A stretch of 64,000 bases of DNA from Pteria penguin (Eukaryota; Mollusca; Bivalvia; Pterioida; Pteriidae), in the NCBI GenBank assembly GCA_035048485.1, contig CM068590.1, positions 1 to 64,000 of the forward strand, written 5' to 3'. The notes below the pieces were generated by a model, which saw only the letters and a program-made list of their open reading frames with translations, was not told where the DNA came from and did no database searches. A program made the translations under genes and the position numbers. Positions 34,620-45,455 of this stretch are shown in pieces. Positions within the stretch are counted from its first letter, which is position 1. Every line of letters begins with the position of its first letter.

Positions 34620-34964
34620 GGGATAAATTTGACCTAGAATGGTGGTGTTGTTGTGGATTTATTTCTTTATTCATTATTGCTTTATGCCGCTCCACAATTA
34701 TTTCTCGAACATGAAGACGGCATCTGCTTGATGCATTGCATGTAAATTTATAACCTTATGAACAAACCCATTCGAAACAGTTGGTGATCTTTTACGTGCC
34801 AAGCCTGCCGTGACATTAGAACCTTTGTTTTCTATTGTGGTACCATTAGGAATTAGGCGCGGATCCAAAAAATTTTCGAGAAGGTGTTCACCCGATAACA
34901 TTTCAGAAAAGGGGTCCATTCATGTTTTTGTGTGTATCAAATTACTTATTTTACAGCAAAAATA
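34620..34964. repeat. Dispersed repeat fragment related to 51.34-51.48 kb
   Basis: The phrase GACGGCATCTGC(T/C)TGA(T/C)GCATTGCAT is shared with 51,390-51,410, which suggests two copies of one dispersed element. A 73-codon minus-strand ORF here has no family features. Confidence 0.55.
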
Positions 34965-35935
34965 ACAAGAAAAGTAAGAAACGTTTTAAAAGTCATCATA
35001 CAAAAATAACAAGAAAAGTAAGAAACGTTTTAAAAGTCATCATACAAAAATAACAAGAAAAGTAAGAAACGTTCTAAAAATAATCATACATAAATAACAA
35101 GAAAAGTCAGAAACGTTCTAAAAGTCATCATACATAAATAACAAGAAAAGTCGGAAATGTTCTAAAAGTCATCATACATTAATAACAAGAAAAGTCAGAT
35201 ACGTTCTAAAAGTCATCATACAAAAATAACAAGAAAAGTCAGAAACGTTCTAAAAGTCATCATACATAAATAACAAGAAAAGTCAGAAACGTTTTAAAAG
35301 TCATCATACATAAATAACAAGAAAAGTCAGAAACGTTCTAAAAGTCATCATACATAAATAACAAGAAAAGTCAGAAACGTTTTAAAAAACATCATACATA
35401 AATAACAAGAAAAGTAAGAAACGTTCTAAAAGTCATCATACATAAATAACAAGAAAAGTCAGAAACGTTTTAAAAAACATCATATATAAATAACAAGAAA
35501 AGTCAGAAACGTTTTAAAAGTCATCATACATAAATAACAAGAAAAGTCAAAAACGTTCTAAAAGTCATCATACATAAATAACAAGAAAAGTCAGAAACGT
35601 TTTAAAAAACATCATACATAAATAACAAGAAAAGTCAGAAACGTTATAAAAGTCATCATACATAAATAACAAGAAAAGTCAGAAACGTTCTAAAAGTCAT
35701 CATACATAAATAACAAGAAAAGTCAGAAACGTTCTAAAAGTCATCATACATAAATAACAAGAAAAGTCAGAAACGTTTTAAAAGTCATCATACATAAATA
35801 ACAAGAAAAGTCAGTCTGAGAAACGTTTTAAAAGTCATCATACATAAATAACAAAAAAAGTCAGAAACGTTCTAAAAGTCATCATACATAAATAACAAGA
35901 AAAGTCAGAAACGTTTTAAAAGTCATCATACATAA
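34965..35935. repeat. 44-bp minisatellite, about 22 copies
   Basis: Consensus AACAAGAAAAGTCAGAAACG, then TTTTAAAAGTCATCATACAT and AAAT. Copies are highly homogeneous, so the array is young or actively homogenised. Confidence 0.95.
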
Positions 35936-35944
35936 ATACATTGC

Positions 35945-36050
35945 AGTATGTCATGGATCAAAGGGGTTTTCACGGTCTTATCCGAAAGACTGAACACCGG
36001 TGTGAACAAGGCGGGAGTCGAACCCGGGACATTCGGTCACTCTCGAACTC
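35945..36050 (-). mobile_element. SINE-like fragment with tRNA-type B box
   Basis: The minus strand reads GTCCCGGGTTCGACTCCCG, a Pol III B box, followed by ACACCGGTGTTCAGTC and TTTCGGATAAGACCGTGAAA, a tail found in mollusc SINEs. It is a different family from the 170-bp SINE. Boundaries are approximate. Confidence 0.65.
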
Positions 36051-36054
36051 GAAG

Positions 36055-36395
36055 TAAGTACTATAATATAAAGTGTGGTATTGCAATAAACAGTCACGGC
36101 TAGCACAGCGTGATTTTGCAGTGAGCACGCACAATAAATAGTCACGGCTAGCACAGCGTGATTTTGCAGTGAACACGCACAATAAACAGCCACGGCTAGC
36201 ACAGCGTGATTTTGCAGTGAACACGCACAATACATTGCGGTATTGCAGTAAATAGTTACAGTATTATGTGGAATTGAAGTGAAAAGTCACAGTTAGTACA
36301 TTGTGGTATGGCAGCAAATATAGTTAGTCCAGTATGTTTCAGCAGTAAATAGTCCCAGTTAAATAATCAGTTATTGCACATATATTTCTGCAAAA
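36055..36395. repeat. Continuation of the TGCAGTAAATAGTC family with a 49-bp triplet
   Basis: Three near-identical 49-bp units (CACGGCTAGCACAGCGTGAT) at about 36,091-36,235 lie within the degenerate repeat. The two 85-codon minus-strand ORFs across them repeat the peptide CVFTAKSRCASR and are artefacts. Confidence 0.88.
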
Positions 36396-36880
36396 CCTTT
36401 TTTCAATAAAAATCATTCTTAGACATCCATTGGGAAGAGCACTGGTTATAATGGCTATAAAAGAAACAGAAACACTCAAGATCAAAGATGAGAATTTGCG
36501 TATTAAGTTAAAGATTTAACACGAGTCATGAGTGATTCCGCCTTTTAAATTGATTGGTTAAATACACGTCTTGGGTTATTTTCCCTTAATAATTGATCAA
36601 ACGCCCGTCTTAAGGATTTCTCCTTAATCATGGATTAACACATTAATCTGAAAATTTTTATGACAAACAACACTTAAATTGGGAAAATGTCGGTGATAAT
36701 GACGATATATAAGTTAAGAAAGCTTCTATATTTTAATTACAAAACAGGAATACATTGAAAAATTGAGAAAATCATTTCTATGTTACATGTTGCAATAATC
36801 AGTACATAGAACACAGTGTTACGCCAGTTAGTACACATTCACTCCCTAAGCGGTCTTGACACCAGCAGTACTACTTAATG
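36396..36880. other. Unique non-coding stretch
   Basis: Nothing recognised apart from two loosely repeated 'gattggttaa..cgtctt' words near 36,550-36,610. Confidence 0.5.
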
Positions 36881-37430
36881 GTACTCTCTTCATCTGGAAA
36901 GTCATTGTTACTCCAGCCACACTCTCTTCCTACAAAAGATCAATAATATAGACTTGAAATGGCATTGCTACTCCAGTAACAATTTCCACCTATATAACGA
37001 TATATCTGGAATGGCGGTGTTACTTCTATAAGACTTTCCACCGACATCAAACTTATATCTGGAAAGTCATTGCTATACTTCGGTTACACTTTCCACTTAT
37101 AAATTTAAAAATCAATGATATATCTGGAATGGCGTTGTTACTCCTATAAGACTATCAATGATATATCCAGAAACTTAATGTCACTCCAGCTACACTTTCC
37201 GCCTATAAAAATCAATAATACAATAATACATCTGAAAAGATATTTTACTCCATCCACACTATTCTCCTATAAAAGATCAAAAATATATCTGGAATGTCAT
37301 TATTACACCGTTCATACTCTCCTCTGTCAAATTCTAAACGTTCTTCCTATAAAAGACAAAAAAATATATCTGATATATCATTGTTACTCCTGTCAGACTC
37401 TCCTTCTGTGAAAAATCAATAAAATATCTG
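36881..37430. repeat. Degenerate repeat of about 60-75 bp
   Basis: Repeating words TATATCTGGAATGGC(G/A)TTG, TTACTCCTATAAGACT and CACTTTCC. Very diverged; passes into the 31-bp array. Confidence 0.7.
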
Positions 37431-38190
37431 AAAGTCATGCATAAAGTCAACAATATATGTGAAAGTCATGCATAAAGTCAACAATGTATGTGAAAGTCAT
37501 GCATAAAATCAATAATATATGTGAAAGTCATGCATAAAATCAATAATATATGTCAAAGTCATGCATAAAATCAATAATATATGTGAAAGTCATGCATAAA
37601 GTCAACATTGTATCTGAAAGTCATGCATAAAATCAATAATATATGTGAAAGCCATCATAAAATCAATAATATATGTGAAAGTCATGCATAAAATCAATAA
37701 TATATGTGAAAGTCATGCATAAAATCAATAATATATGTGAAAGTCATGCATAAAATCAATAATATATGTGAAAGTCATGCATAAAGTCAACAATGTATCT
37801 GAAAGTCATGCATAAAATCAATAATATATGTGAAAGCCATCATAAAATCAATAATATATGTGAAAGTCATGCATAAAATCAATAATATATGTGAAAGTCA
37901 TGCATAAAATCAATAATATATGTCAAAGTCATGCATAAAATCAATAATATATGTGAAAGTCATGCATAAAGTCAACAATGTATCTGAAAGCCATGCATAA
38001 AATCAATAATATATGTGAAAGCCATCATAAAATCAATAATATATGTGAAAGTCATGCATAAAATCAATAATATATGTGAAAGTCATGCATAAAATCAATA
38101 ATATATGTGAAAGTCATGCATAAAGTCAACAATGTATCTGAAAGTCATGCATAAAATCAATAATATATCTGAAAGTCATGCATAAAATCA
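37431..38190. repeat. 31-bp minisatellite with 185-bp higher-order unit
   Basis: Consensus AAAATCAATAATATATGTGA followed by AAGTCATGCAT. A short variant monomer (GAAAGCCATCATAAAATC) recurs at about 37,649, 37,834 and 38,019, exactly 185 bp apart, so blocks of six monomers were amplified together. Confidence 0.93.
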
Positions 38191-38364
38191 TGGCTGTTCA
38201 ATGTAACCTTACCAATAACCAATTCAAATGATAGATTTTTATTTGTTTCAACATAGATTCAACACAAATTCAACTTATCCGTGTTCGAGTTGACTGTACT
38301 ATTTACGTTACCTATACATGAGGAGTAAAAACACTTTAATAAAAACCTGTCATAAATTACAGAA

Positions 38365-38650
38365 AGTACGTTGTAGATACATTTGAAGTAATGATAATTC
38401 TTCCTATCATTTCAAGTAATGATAATTCTTCCTATCATTTAAAGTAATGAAAATTTTTACTGTCATTTCAAGTAATGATACTTTTTACTGTCATTTCAAG
38501 TAGTGATAGTTCTTTATGTCATTTCAAGTAACGATAATTCTTCCTGTCATTTCAAGTTATGATAATTCACCCTGTCATTTGAAGTAAAGATTTCATTTAA
38601 AGATAATTTCATATCTCATTTTAAGTAATGATAATTCTTGCTGTTATTAC
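38365..38650. repeat. 28-bp minisatellite (TCATTTCAAGTAATGATAAT-TCTTCCTG)
   Basis: About ten diverged units. Its right end overlaps the proposed last exon and stop codon of the FABP gene on the minus strand. Confidence 0.9.
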
Positions 38651-38677
38651 AAGGGTCCTAAGGCAGGCCTGTTGGAA
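38621..38677 (-). CDS. FABP exon 4 (tentative)
   Basis: A long pyrimidine-rich tract ends in GAATTCAG just before 38677. The phase-0 frame gives 18 residues, FQQACLRTLVITARIIIT, then TAA. The length is right and TARII resembles the family's T-R-(V/I)-Y near the C-terminus. The last four codons and the stop come from a 28-bp minisatellite. Confidence 0.45.
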   Translation of the reverse strand, partial: FQQACLRTLVITARIIIT

Positions 38678-39085
38678 CTGAATTCATGGGGTGGTGTGTG
38701 AGGGGGACACAGAAACTGATAGTTCGACTTATTTCAAATGATAAGCATAGCAAATTGACGCAAGACGTGGTCCACCAGTTGAGAGTGGTCCTGCCGTTGG
38801 TGGTTGAAGTCCTCTCAAGAGATTTTTGCTAGTTTAAAATTTTCCATATGGTGTTAGTATATACATCTACATGTATGTGCATCTCATTAGGATAATGACT
38901 TTAGCTATGATACTATTATTCGTTGTATTGTAAATAACCAAGCAGCTGATAGAATATTAACCATGCACAATTATTGGTGGGGGTAAGGTGGGACCGAGCT
39001 GCAGCCCCATCTCTCAACCTCAGCTTTCCGCATCTGACGGATCTGTAATGGAGTTCTAAGCGATTCTGTCATATTTTACAGTTAG

Positions 39086-39131
<46 letters not shown>

Positions 39132-39534
39132 TCTTATTTTCTAATATCGCATTTAAGAGTGTCATGGAATTCCTTGGCAGAATTTTCTGAATTCTCTTTG
39201 CGTATAGTAAAATACGACTATTATAATGCCGACCTCAGCTTATCGTTTGATGTTTACAACACTTTTCTTACTACTTTTTAAAACTTACCATCTACCAGTT
39301 TTAAATATAGGTGATTGCAAGATTTCACTTACCACTTTCATGATGTCGCCCTCAAGTTGACGTTTTATAACGAATGTTCCCCACTTATGGTTGACCATGC
39401 ATTCTGTCATTTGTGAGTCGTTCTCAGATGTTATGGTAGACTGTAATGCGATTTATAAAACTTGCATTCAGTGATCAAGGAGAATAATGGTACATCATAT
39501 CGAAGGCATAAGAAACGGGAAAAGGCGCGTTTCC

Positions 39535-39574
<40 letters not shown>

Positions 39575-42312
39575 CGAAAACATTTTTTAAATTTTGATTC
39601 TTAAAAAATGGTATTTTAACACGTGTATATTTCGACAGTAAATTTTATTGACTGTATACATGTTTGGCGATAAATAGACTTTAAAACAAATTTTATAATA
39701 TCTGTAGTATACATATGGATTTATATATCTGTAGTATACATATTGATCTATATATCTGAAGTATACATATTGATCTATATATCTGTAGTATACATATTGA
39801 TCTATATATCTGTAGTATACATATTGATCTATATATCTGTAGTATACATATTGATCTATATATCTGTAGTATACATATGGACCCTATCTATTCACTGCTG
39901 GTTACCTCAAATGTCGATCCATCCAGCAATTCATTTTGAAACTTCTCTCCGAGTTTAAATGTATATACTTTTTCCTGACCTGGAAATGCTTCGGCGCCGT
40001 TTTTGACGGTCCATGTGTCTCCTTTGATATCAAAAACAAAGTAAGAAATGGCGTTTTTATATTCGTCTATCTTATCCGACAATCCTGAAATGAACGTAAA
40101 GACACAAAATTAACATTCCTCTCCACACGTACTGATTTACACACTGGATGTAAAAATGTTGGTTTAAGCCAGAAGAATTTAAGGTCAAAGATTGATATGC
40201 CGGAGGGATTTTAGGTCAAAGATTGTTCCAGCGATTGATAGGATAGTCTTTTCTGACTCATAATGTAACTGGGGGGGAAGGGGGATTGTTTGTTTAAAAA
40301 GGTGAGCATGCATTCTCCCTTTACGTAAAATTTTCAAAATAAAAAAATGGAAAAGAAAAAAAAAATCGAAAAGGAGTGAAATTTTCGGGAAAAAAAGAAA
40401 AAAGTAAATCTTTATTATTTATCCCTAATTTTCTAATCGGCAGGCATATCATTGCCATCACTCTTTCTGCAAATCATTATCAATTTTTAGGAAATTTAAT
40501 GTGATGCATGTAAATTAGTATGCCAAGAGAAAGAAAGAAGGAGTCTTACTGAAAATAAATTTTGAATATAAGTATAAGATAATGTAGTTAACTGCTTTCA
40601 ATTTCGTAATTCAACAAAACTGGAAAAATAAAATCGTCATTGCTATTAAAGTTTCAGCTTTCGACTGCCTATTTTTGGTCAGAGATAATGCAATCCATTA
40701 TATCCAAAATATTTTGGCTGCGGTAATAAGTGATAAATATGAAATAACACCTTTCCGGAGAAACTATCTGTTCTTTTTGTATCTATATCTGTTATCTGAG
40801 GAGTGGGGCCACATAGTGTAGCAGGACCTTCTGAGGAGTGGGGCCACATAGTGTAGCAGGACCTTCTGAGGAGTGGGGCCACATAGTGTAACAGGACCTT
40901 CTGAGGAGTGGGGTCACATAGTGTAGCAGGACCTTCTGAGGAGTGGGGCCACATAGTGTAACAGGATCTTCTGAGGAGTGGAGCCACATAGTTTAGAAGG
41001 ACTTTCTGAGGAGTGGGGCCACATATAGTGTAGCAGGACCTTCTGGGGAGTGGGGCCACATAGTGTAGAAGGACCTTCTGAGGAGTGGAGCCACATAGTG
41101 TAGAAGGATCTTCTGAGGAGTGGGGCCACATAGTCTAACAGGATCTTCTGAGGAGTGGATCCACATAGTGTAGCAGGACCTTCTGAGAAGAGGAGCCAGA
41201 TAGTGTAGCAGGACCTTCTGAGGAGTGGAGCTACATAGTGTAGCAGGACCTTCTAAGGAGTGGAGCCACATAGTGTAGCAGGACCTTCTAAGGAGTGGAG
41301 CCACATAGTGTAGAAGGACCTTCTGAGGAGTGGAGCCACATAGTGTATAAGAACCTTCTGAGGAGTGGGGCCACATAGTGTAGCAGGAACTTCTGAGGAG
41401 AGGGGCCACATAGTGTAGCAGGACTTTCTGAGCTGAATAACATTATACTACGTCTTGAAAACTTTTCGAGTAAAATAATTTTAAGTCTCACGGCTAATAT
41501 GGACTTTCTATGCCACTAACCCTTATTTAAAGATAGTGTCTAAAACAGGATAGAAAAACGGATGACAGACGAACGTTCGGACGCAGGAAATTTCTGGTTT
41601 AAATGAGTTTGAACATTTATTTTATGTATAAATTTTCTTGTCTATTAATTTTAATTATGTTTAAAATAATTGTCAATCTACTTTAAAAGTCAAATTCCTA
41701 AAAACAATATTATAAAATCGGTACCCAACACCATCTTCAAGTACTGTCTGCCAGCGGTTTAGAATTCTCAAAAGGTCCCAGAATTCAAAGTCGTACATTT
41801 TATGCAACAAAGCATGCCCATGTATACCTGTGCCCCTTATAATGACACAATATGATAACTTTGCAATGCAGGTATTCTCACCAAGGTAATTATCCAATTA
41901 ATTACATATCTCTGTTTATTAACTGTCGTACTTTACATCATATTTTCCTGACAAGTTGCAGAATGTAAATTACCGACCTGTAGTTGTACGTGTATACAGT
42001 ATAGAACTCCCCGCCGCAGTGCTGATAACGGAGAACACTGCGTGAAGTATCAAAAACCTCGTAGTAAATATATTTATTTAGGCCACACTACATTGATCTA
42101 AAACCGACCGATGTCACAATTACAATGTTTCACTAGACATTTAACTTAGCTAGCTCTATCATAGCACTTCTCAATAAAATAACAAACTTATACACAATCT
42201 GTTTCATTACAATTTAAGTATGTTTTGTAGGGAAACACTTCCCAAGCATGTAAATCCCTTACATGTAAAATCCCTTGCATACGTCTTCTATTTTTTTCCC
42301 GCCCCCACCCCC

Positions 42313-42345
<33 letters not shown>

Positions 42346-42435
42346 AAAAGACGTACCTATTTTGTTCATCAAAGTCTCGAAATTGACTTTTGGCACAGAT
42401 AAATCATCAATCCATTTGCCTTGAAAATTCGCCAT
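38621..42435 (-). CDS. Fatty-acid-binding protein family (FABP/CRABP), four exons
   Basis: A small cytosolic beta-barrel protein that binds fatty acids or retinoids. Exons on the minus strand: 42435-42357, 40084-39906, 39440-39333 and, tentatively, 38677-38621. The joined frame is 423 nt, 140 residues, against about 132-137 in the family. Exon lengths 79, 179 and 108 nt and intron phases 1, 0, 0 match the classic FABP gene plan (about 73, 173, 102, 54 nt). Signature parts: MANFQGKW at the start (family F-x-G-x-W), GLSDKIDEYKNA (helix region), KGDTWTVKNG and VYTFKLGEKFQNELLDG (family F-x-L-G-x-x-F), then FVIKRQLEGDIMKV. Splice sites are GT/AG. Intron 1 carries a 35-bp satellite and intron 2 a 27-bp satellite. 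The last exon is the weak point. Ligand type cannot be told. Confidence 0.87.
38651..39332. other. FABP intron 3 and repeat-free sequence
   Basis: Includes a T run of about 37 bases at 39,089-39,125 on the plus strand. If exon 4 is wrong, the true last exon should lie here or further left. Confidence 0.5.
39333..39440 (-). CDS. FABP exon 3
   Basis: Acceptor ATTACAG before 39440, donor GTG|GTAAGTG after 39333. Encodes 36 residues beginning STITSENDSQMTECM and ending QLEGDIMKV, corresponding to strands F to I of the barrel. No start or stop is needed in this short exon, which is why simple ORF finding misses it. Confidence 0.85.
39536..39571. repeat. (GAT)n microsatellite
   Basis: About twelve perfect GAT triplets within FABP intron 2. 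Confidence 0.95.
39695..39885. repeat. 27-bp minisatellite in FABP intron 2
   Basis: Seven copies of ATCTGTAGTATACATATTGA followed by TCTATAT, starting about 20 bases downstream of the exon 2 donor. The plus-strand ORF (IYISVVYIL repeats) is an artefact. Confidence 0.93.
39906..40084 (-). CDS. FABP exon 2
   Basis: Acceptor TTTCAG at 40085, donor GAG|GTAACC at 39905. Encodes the G completing NKIG, then LSDKIDEYKNAISYFVFD through FKLGEKFQNELLDGSTFE. 179 nt, phase 1 in and phase 0 out, as in vertebrate FABPs. Confidence 0.9.
40085..40795. other. FABP intron 1, unique part
   Basis: AT-rich intron sequence with short A runs. No other feature seen. Confidence 0.6.
40796..41435. repeat. 35-bp minisatellite in FABP intron 1
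   Basis: About 18 copies of CTGAGGAGTGGGGCCACATA followed by GTGTAGCAGGACCTT. Several minus-strand ORFs up to 150 codons run through it with a 35-residue period (105 bp), reading the same units in successive frames. They are not genes. Confidence 0.94.
41436..42356. other. FABP intron 1, proximal part
   Basis: Unique AT-rich sequence; a 30-base T run at 42,315-42,344 lies just inside the exon 1 donor. The 74-codon minus-strand ORF at 41,673-41,897 has no family features. Confidence 0.5.
42357..42435 (-). CDS. FABP exon 1
   Basis: ATG at 42435-42433 opens MANFQGKWIDDLSVPKVNF and then ETLMNKI; the exon ends in phase 1 at AATAG|GTACGT. The next in-frame Met is far downstream, so this is the start. 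Confidence 0.85.
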
Positions 42436-42719
42436 GATTCTCTTCGATTCTTTCGTTCACTATATAGTGTGTAAAGAATTAAAAATGCGAGTCTGTCAAC
42501 GGAAGTAACGTCAAAACGTTTAAAGGACAAAATGTGGAACATACAATAAAACAGAAGCGGATGCAGGAATACGCAAGATTCTACACTCATTTGCGAGGAT
42601 GGGGTGGGGGTCGGAAATCGCCACACAATTTTTACTTATTTACGACAGCGTTAGGGTTCTATATTCACAAAATGGTGTATTTAAAGAGAAGAAAACAGGT
42701 ACTTGACTTAATACATATG

Positions 42720-43620
42720 ACAAGCTCAACACATGTCAAAGCAAAGTTAAGATATCTGACTCATTAACTTGACAGAATGAGCACAAGGGAAAGAAAACAA
42801 GATATCTGACTCCATAGCACGACCATCTTCTCGAGACAAAGGTCGTTGCGCGCGACGGACCTTGTCTCGAGAAGATGAAGCATGACAGAATTCTCACATG
42901 ACAAAGAAAACAAGATGTCTGACTACATAACATGACAGAATTAACGCATGACAAAGCAGACAAGATATCTGACTCCATAACATGACAGAATTAACACATG
43001 ACAAATCAAACAAGTTATCTGACTCCATAACATGACAGAATTAACACATGACAAAGCAGACAAGATATCTGACTCCATAACATGACAGAATTAACGAAGG
43101 GTAAAGCAGACACGATATCTGATTCCATAACTTGACAGAATTAACACATGACAAAGCAAACAAGATATCTGACTCCATAACATGACAGAATTAACACATG
43201 ACAAAGAAGACACGATATCTGACATCATCACATGACAGAATTAACACATGACAAATCAAACAAGATATCTGACTCCATAACATGACAGAATTAACACATG
43301 ACAAAGCAGACAAGATATCTGACTCCATAACACGACAGAATTAACACATGACAAAGCAAACAATATATCTGACTCCATAACACGACAGAATTAACACATG
43401 ACAAAGCAGACACGATATCTGACTCCATAACATGACAGAATTAACACATGACAAAGCAGACACGATATCTGACTCCATAACATGACAGAATTAACACATG
43501 ACAAAGCAGCCACGATATCTGACTCCATAAAATGGTAGAATTAACACATGACAAAGCAGACACGATATCTGACATCATAACACGACAGAATAAACACATA
43601 GTAAAGAAAACAACTGACTC
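42720..43620. repeat. 50-bp minisatellite, about 18 copies
   Basis: Consensus GACAAGATATCTGACTCCAT, AACATGACAGAATTAACACA and TGACAAAGCA. One monomer near the left end is interrupted by a 54-bp hairpin. ORFs on both strands are artefacts. Confidence 0.95.
42824..42877. repeat. Near-perfect 54-bp hairpin inserted in a satellite monomer
   Basis: Arm CATCTTCTCGAGACAAAGGT-C pairs with GACCTTGTCTCGAGAAGATG with one unpaired A. The 13-base loop is GTTGCGCGCGACG. The flanking monomer is otherwise normal, so the hairpin was added to it. Confidence 0.9.
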
Positions 43621-43814
43621 AATCACATTAGCACTTGGCAAATCAAGTAAGATAACAATGATTGTAAACGCAGCAGGAACGCCACATAGTCTGTACATTA
43701 TGTTTGACGTGTCCCTGTGTGCATTGGGCCATTTCCAGTACAAATATGTTCTGGTCCTCGTCGCGGCTGGTCGTATTCACATACAAGGACCAGTCCCAGA
43801 GACCTAGAGTGGAT
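43621..43814. other. Spacer between two arrays
   Basis: Unique 190-bp spacer. No feature. Confidence 0.5.
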
Positions 43815-45005
43815 TATAGATTTACACTGGTAAAAGCCCAGCGGACACGGTACACTGGTAAAAGCCAAATGGACACGGTACACTGGTAATAGCCCAGTGA
43901 ACACGGTACACTGGTAATAGCCCAGTGGACACGGTACACTGGTAAATCCCAGCGGACACGGTACACTGGTAATAGCCCAGTGAACACGGTACACTGGTAA
44001 AATCCCAGCGGACATGGTACACTGGTAAAAGCCAAATGGACACGGTACACTGGTAATAGCCCAGTGAACACGGTACACTGGTAAAATCCCAGCGGACTCG
44101 GTACACTGGTAAAAGCCCGGTGAACACGGTACACTGGTAATAGCCCAGTGAACACGGTACACTGGTAATAGCTCAGCGGACACGGTACACTGGTAAAATC
44201 CCAGTTGACACGGTACACTGGTAATAGCCCAATGGACACGGTACACTGGTAATCCCCAGCGGACACGGTACACTGGTAATAGCCCAGTGAACACGGTACA
44301 CTGGTAAAATCCCAGCGGACACGGTACACTGGTAAAAGCCCAGTGAACACGGTACACTGGTAATCCCCAGCGGACATGGTACACTGGTAATAGCCCAGTG
44401 AACACGGTACACTGGTAAAATCCCAGCGGACTCGGTACACTGGTTAAATCCCAGTTGACACGGTACACTGGTAATAGCCCAATGGACACGGTACACTGGT
44501 AATCCCCAGCGGACATGGTACACTGGTAATAGCCCAGTGAACACGGTACACTGGTAAAATCCCAATTGACACGGTACACTGGTAATAGCCCAGTGAACAC
44601 GGTACATTGGTAAAATCCCAATGGACACGGTACACTGGTAAAAGCCCAGTGAACACGGTACACTGGTAAAATCCCAGCGGACACGGTACACTGGTAAAAT
44701 CCCAATGGACACGGTACACTGGTAAATCCCCAGCGGACATGGTACACTGGTAATAGCCCAGTGAACACGGTACACTGGTAATAGCCCAGTGAACACGATA
44801 CACTGGTAAAATCCCAGCGGACACGGTACACTGGTAATAGCCCAGTGAACACGGTACACCGGTGATTAAAATCCCAGTGGACACGGTACACTGGTAATAG
44901 CCCAGTGGACACGGTACACTGGTAAAATCCCAGCGGACATGGTACACTGGTAATAGCCCAGTGGATACGGTACACTGGTAAAAGCCCAGTGGACATTGTA
45001 CACTT
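43815..45005. repeat. 28-bp minisatellite, about 42 copies, with a 445-codon ORF shadow
   Basis: Consensus CGGTACACTGGTAATAGCCC followed by AGTGAACA. On the minus strand all three frames stay open, the longest from 45035 to 43698 (445 codons), cycling through GLLPVYRVHWA, TSVPCPLGFYQ and similar phrases with an 84-bp super-period. Openness in three frames follows from the unit lacking TAA, TAG and TGA on that strand and is not evidence of coding. Confidence 0.94.
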
Positions 45006-45455
45006 GCCTCCTCTGGACACGCACCTGCAAATCATGAGAAATACTGTTTCATGTGTATTTACTTCACTCGTCTGAATTGAGTTTTAGCGAAACTTGGCCT
45101 GAATAATATCAATGAAAATTTAAAAAGCGATCGACGTTATATAAATACACACTTGGTCAAACAATACATGTAATACAATACATTTTAGCTGGACGGCCTT
45201 TAACTATAGATCGAGTGGCTCTGATTAACTGTGCGGTCAATGGTATTATGTTAAGATTGCCGCTAACGTAAACTTAGCTATATAATGCACAATGTACTAC
45301 CTTATATGTGCTCTATTCAATCATTGAGGAAATGTAAATAATAAAACAAAGTAAAATAGAAAACAACAAATGTCAAAATTAATCCCGCTTCTCTAAAACA
45401 GAGTATAATTTATACTCGCTTTCTTATCATTAAGCTTCCCTGATTAAAGTCTTAA
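45006..45455. other. Unique non-coding spacer
   Basis: AT-rich. Nothing recognised. Confidence 0.5.

Noticed and set aside
34698..34919. 73-codon minus-strand ORF
   Set aside because: It overlaps a dispersed repeat fragment and has no family features.
34965..35935. CRISPR-like array
   Set aside because: Units are contiguous with no unique spacers, and the genome is clearly eukaryotic. The same applies to the 25-, 31- and 50-bp arrays.
39063..39089. Alternative FABP last exon ending in KYDRIA (minus strand)
   Set aside because: The residues look tempting, but the upstream minus-strand sequence is a poly-A run with no pyrimidine tract, and no phase-0 acceptor fits.
42458..42469. TATA box (CACTATATAGTG) of the FABP gene
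   Set aside because: It is only 23-34 bases upstream of the ATG, which would leave almost no leader; the word is also a simple palindrome.
43698..45035. 445-codon minus-strand ORF as a gene
   Set aside because: It is entirely a 28-bp repeat, all three frames are open, and no non-repeat domain or splice framework is attached.
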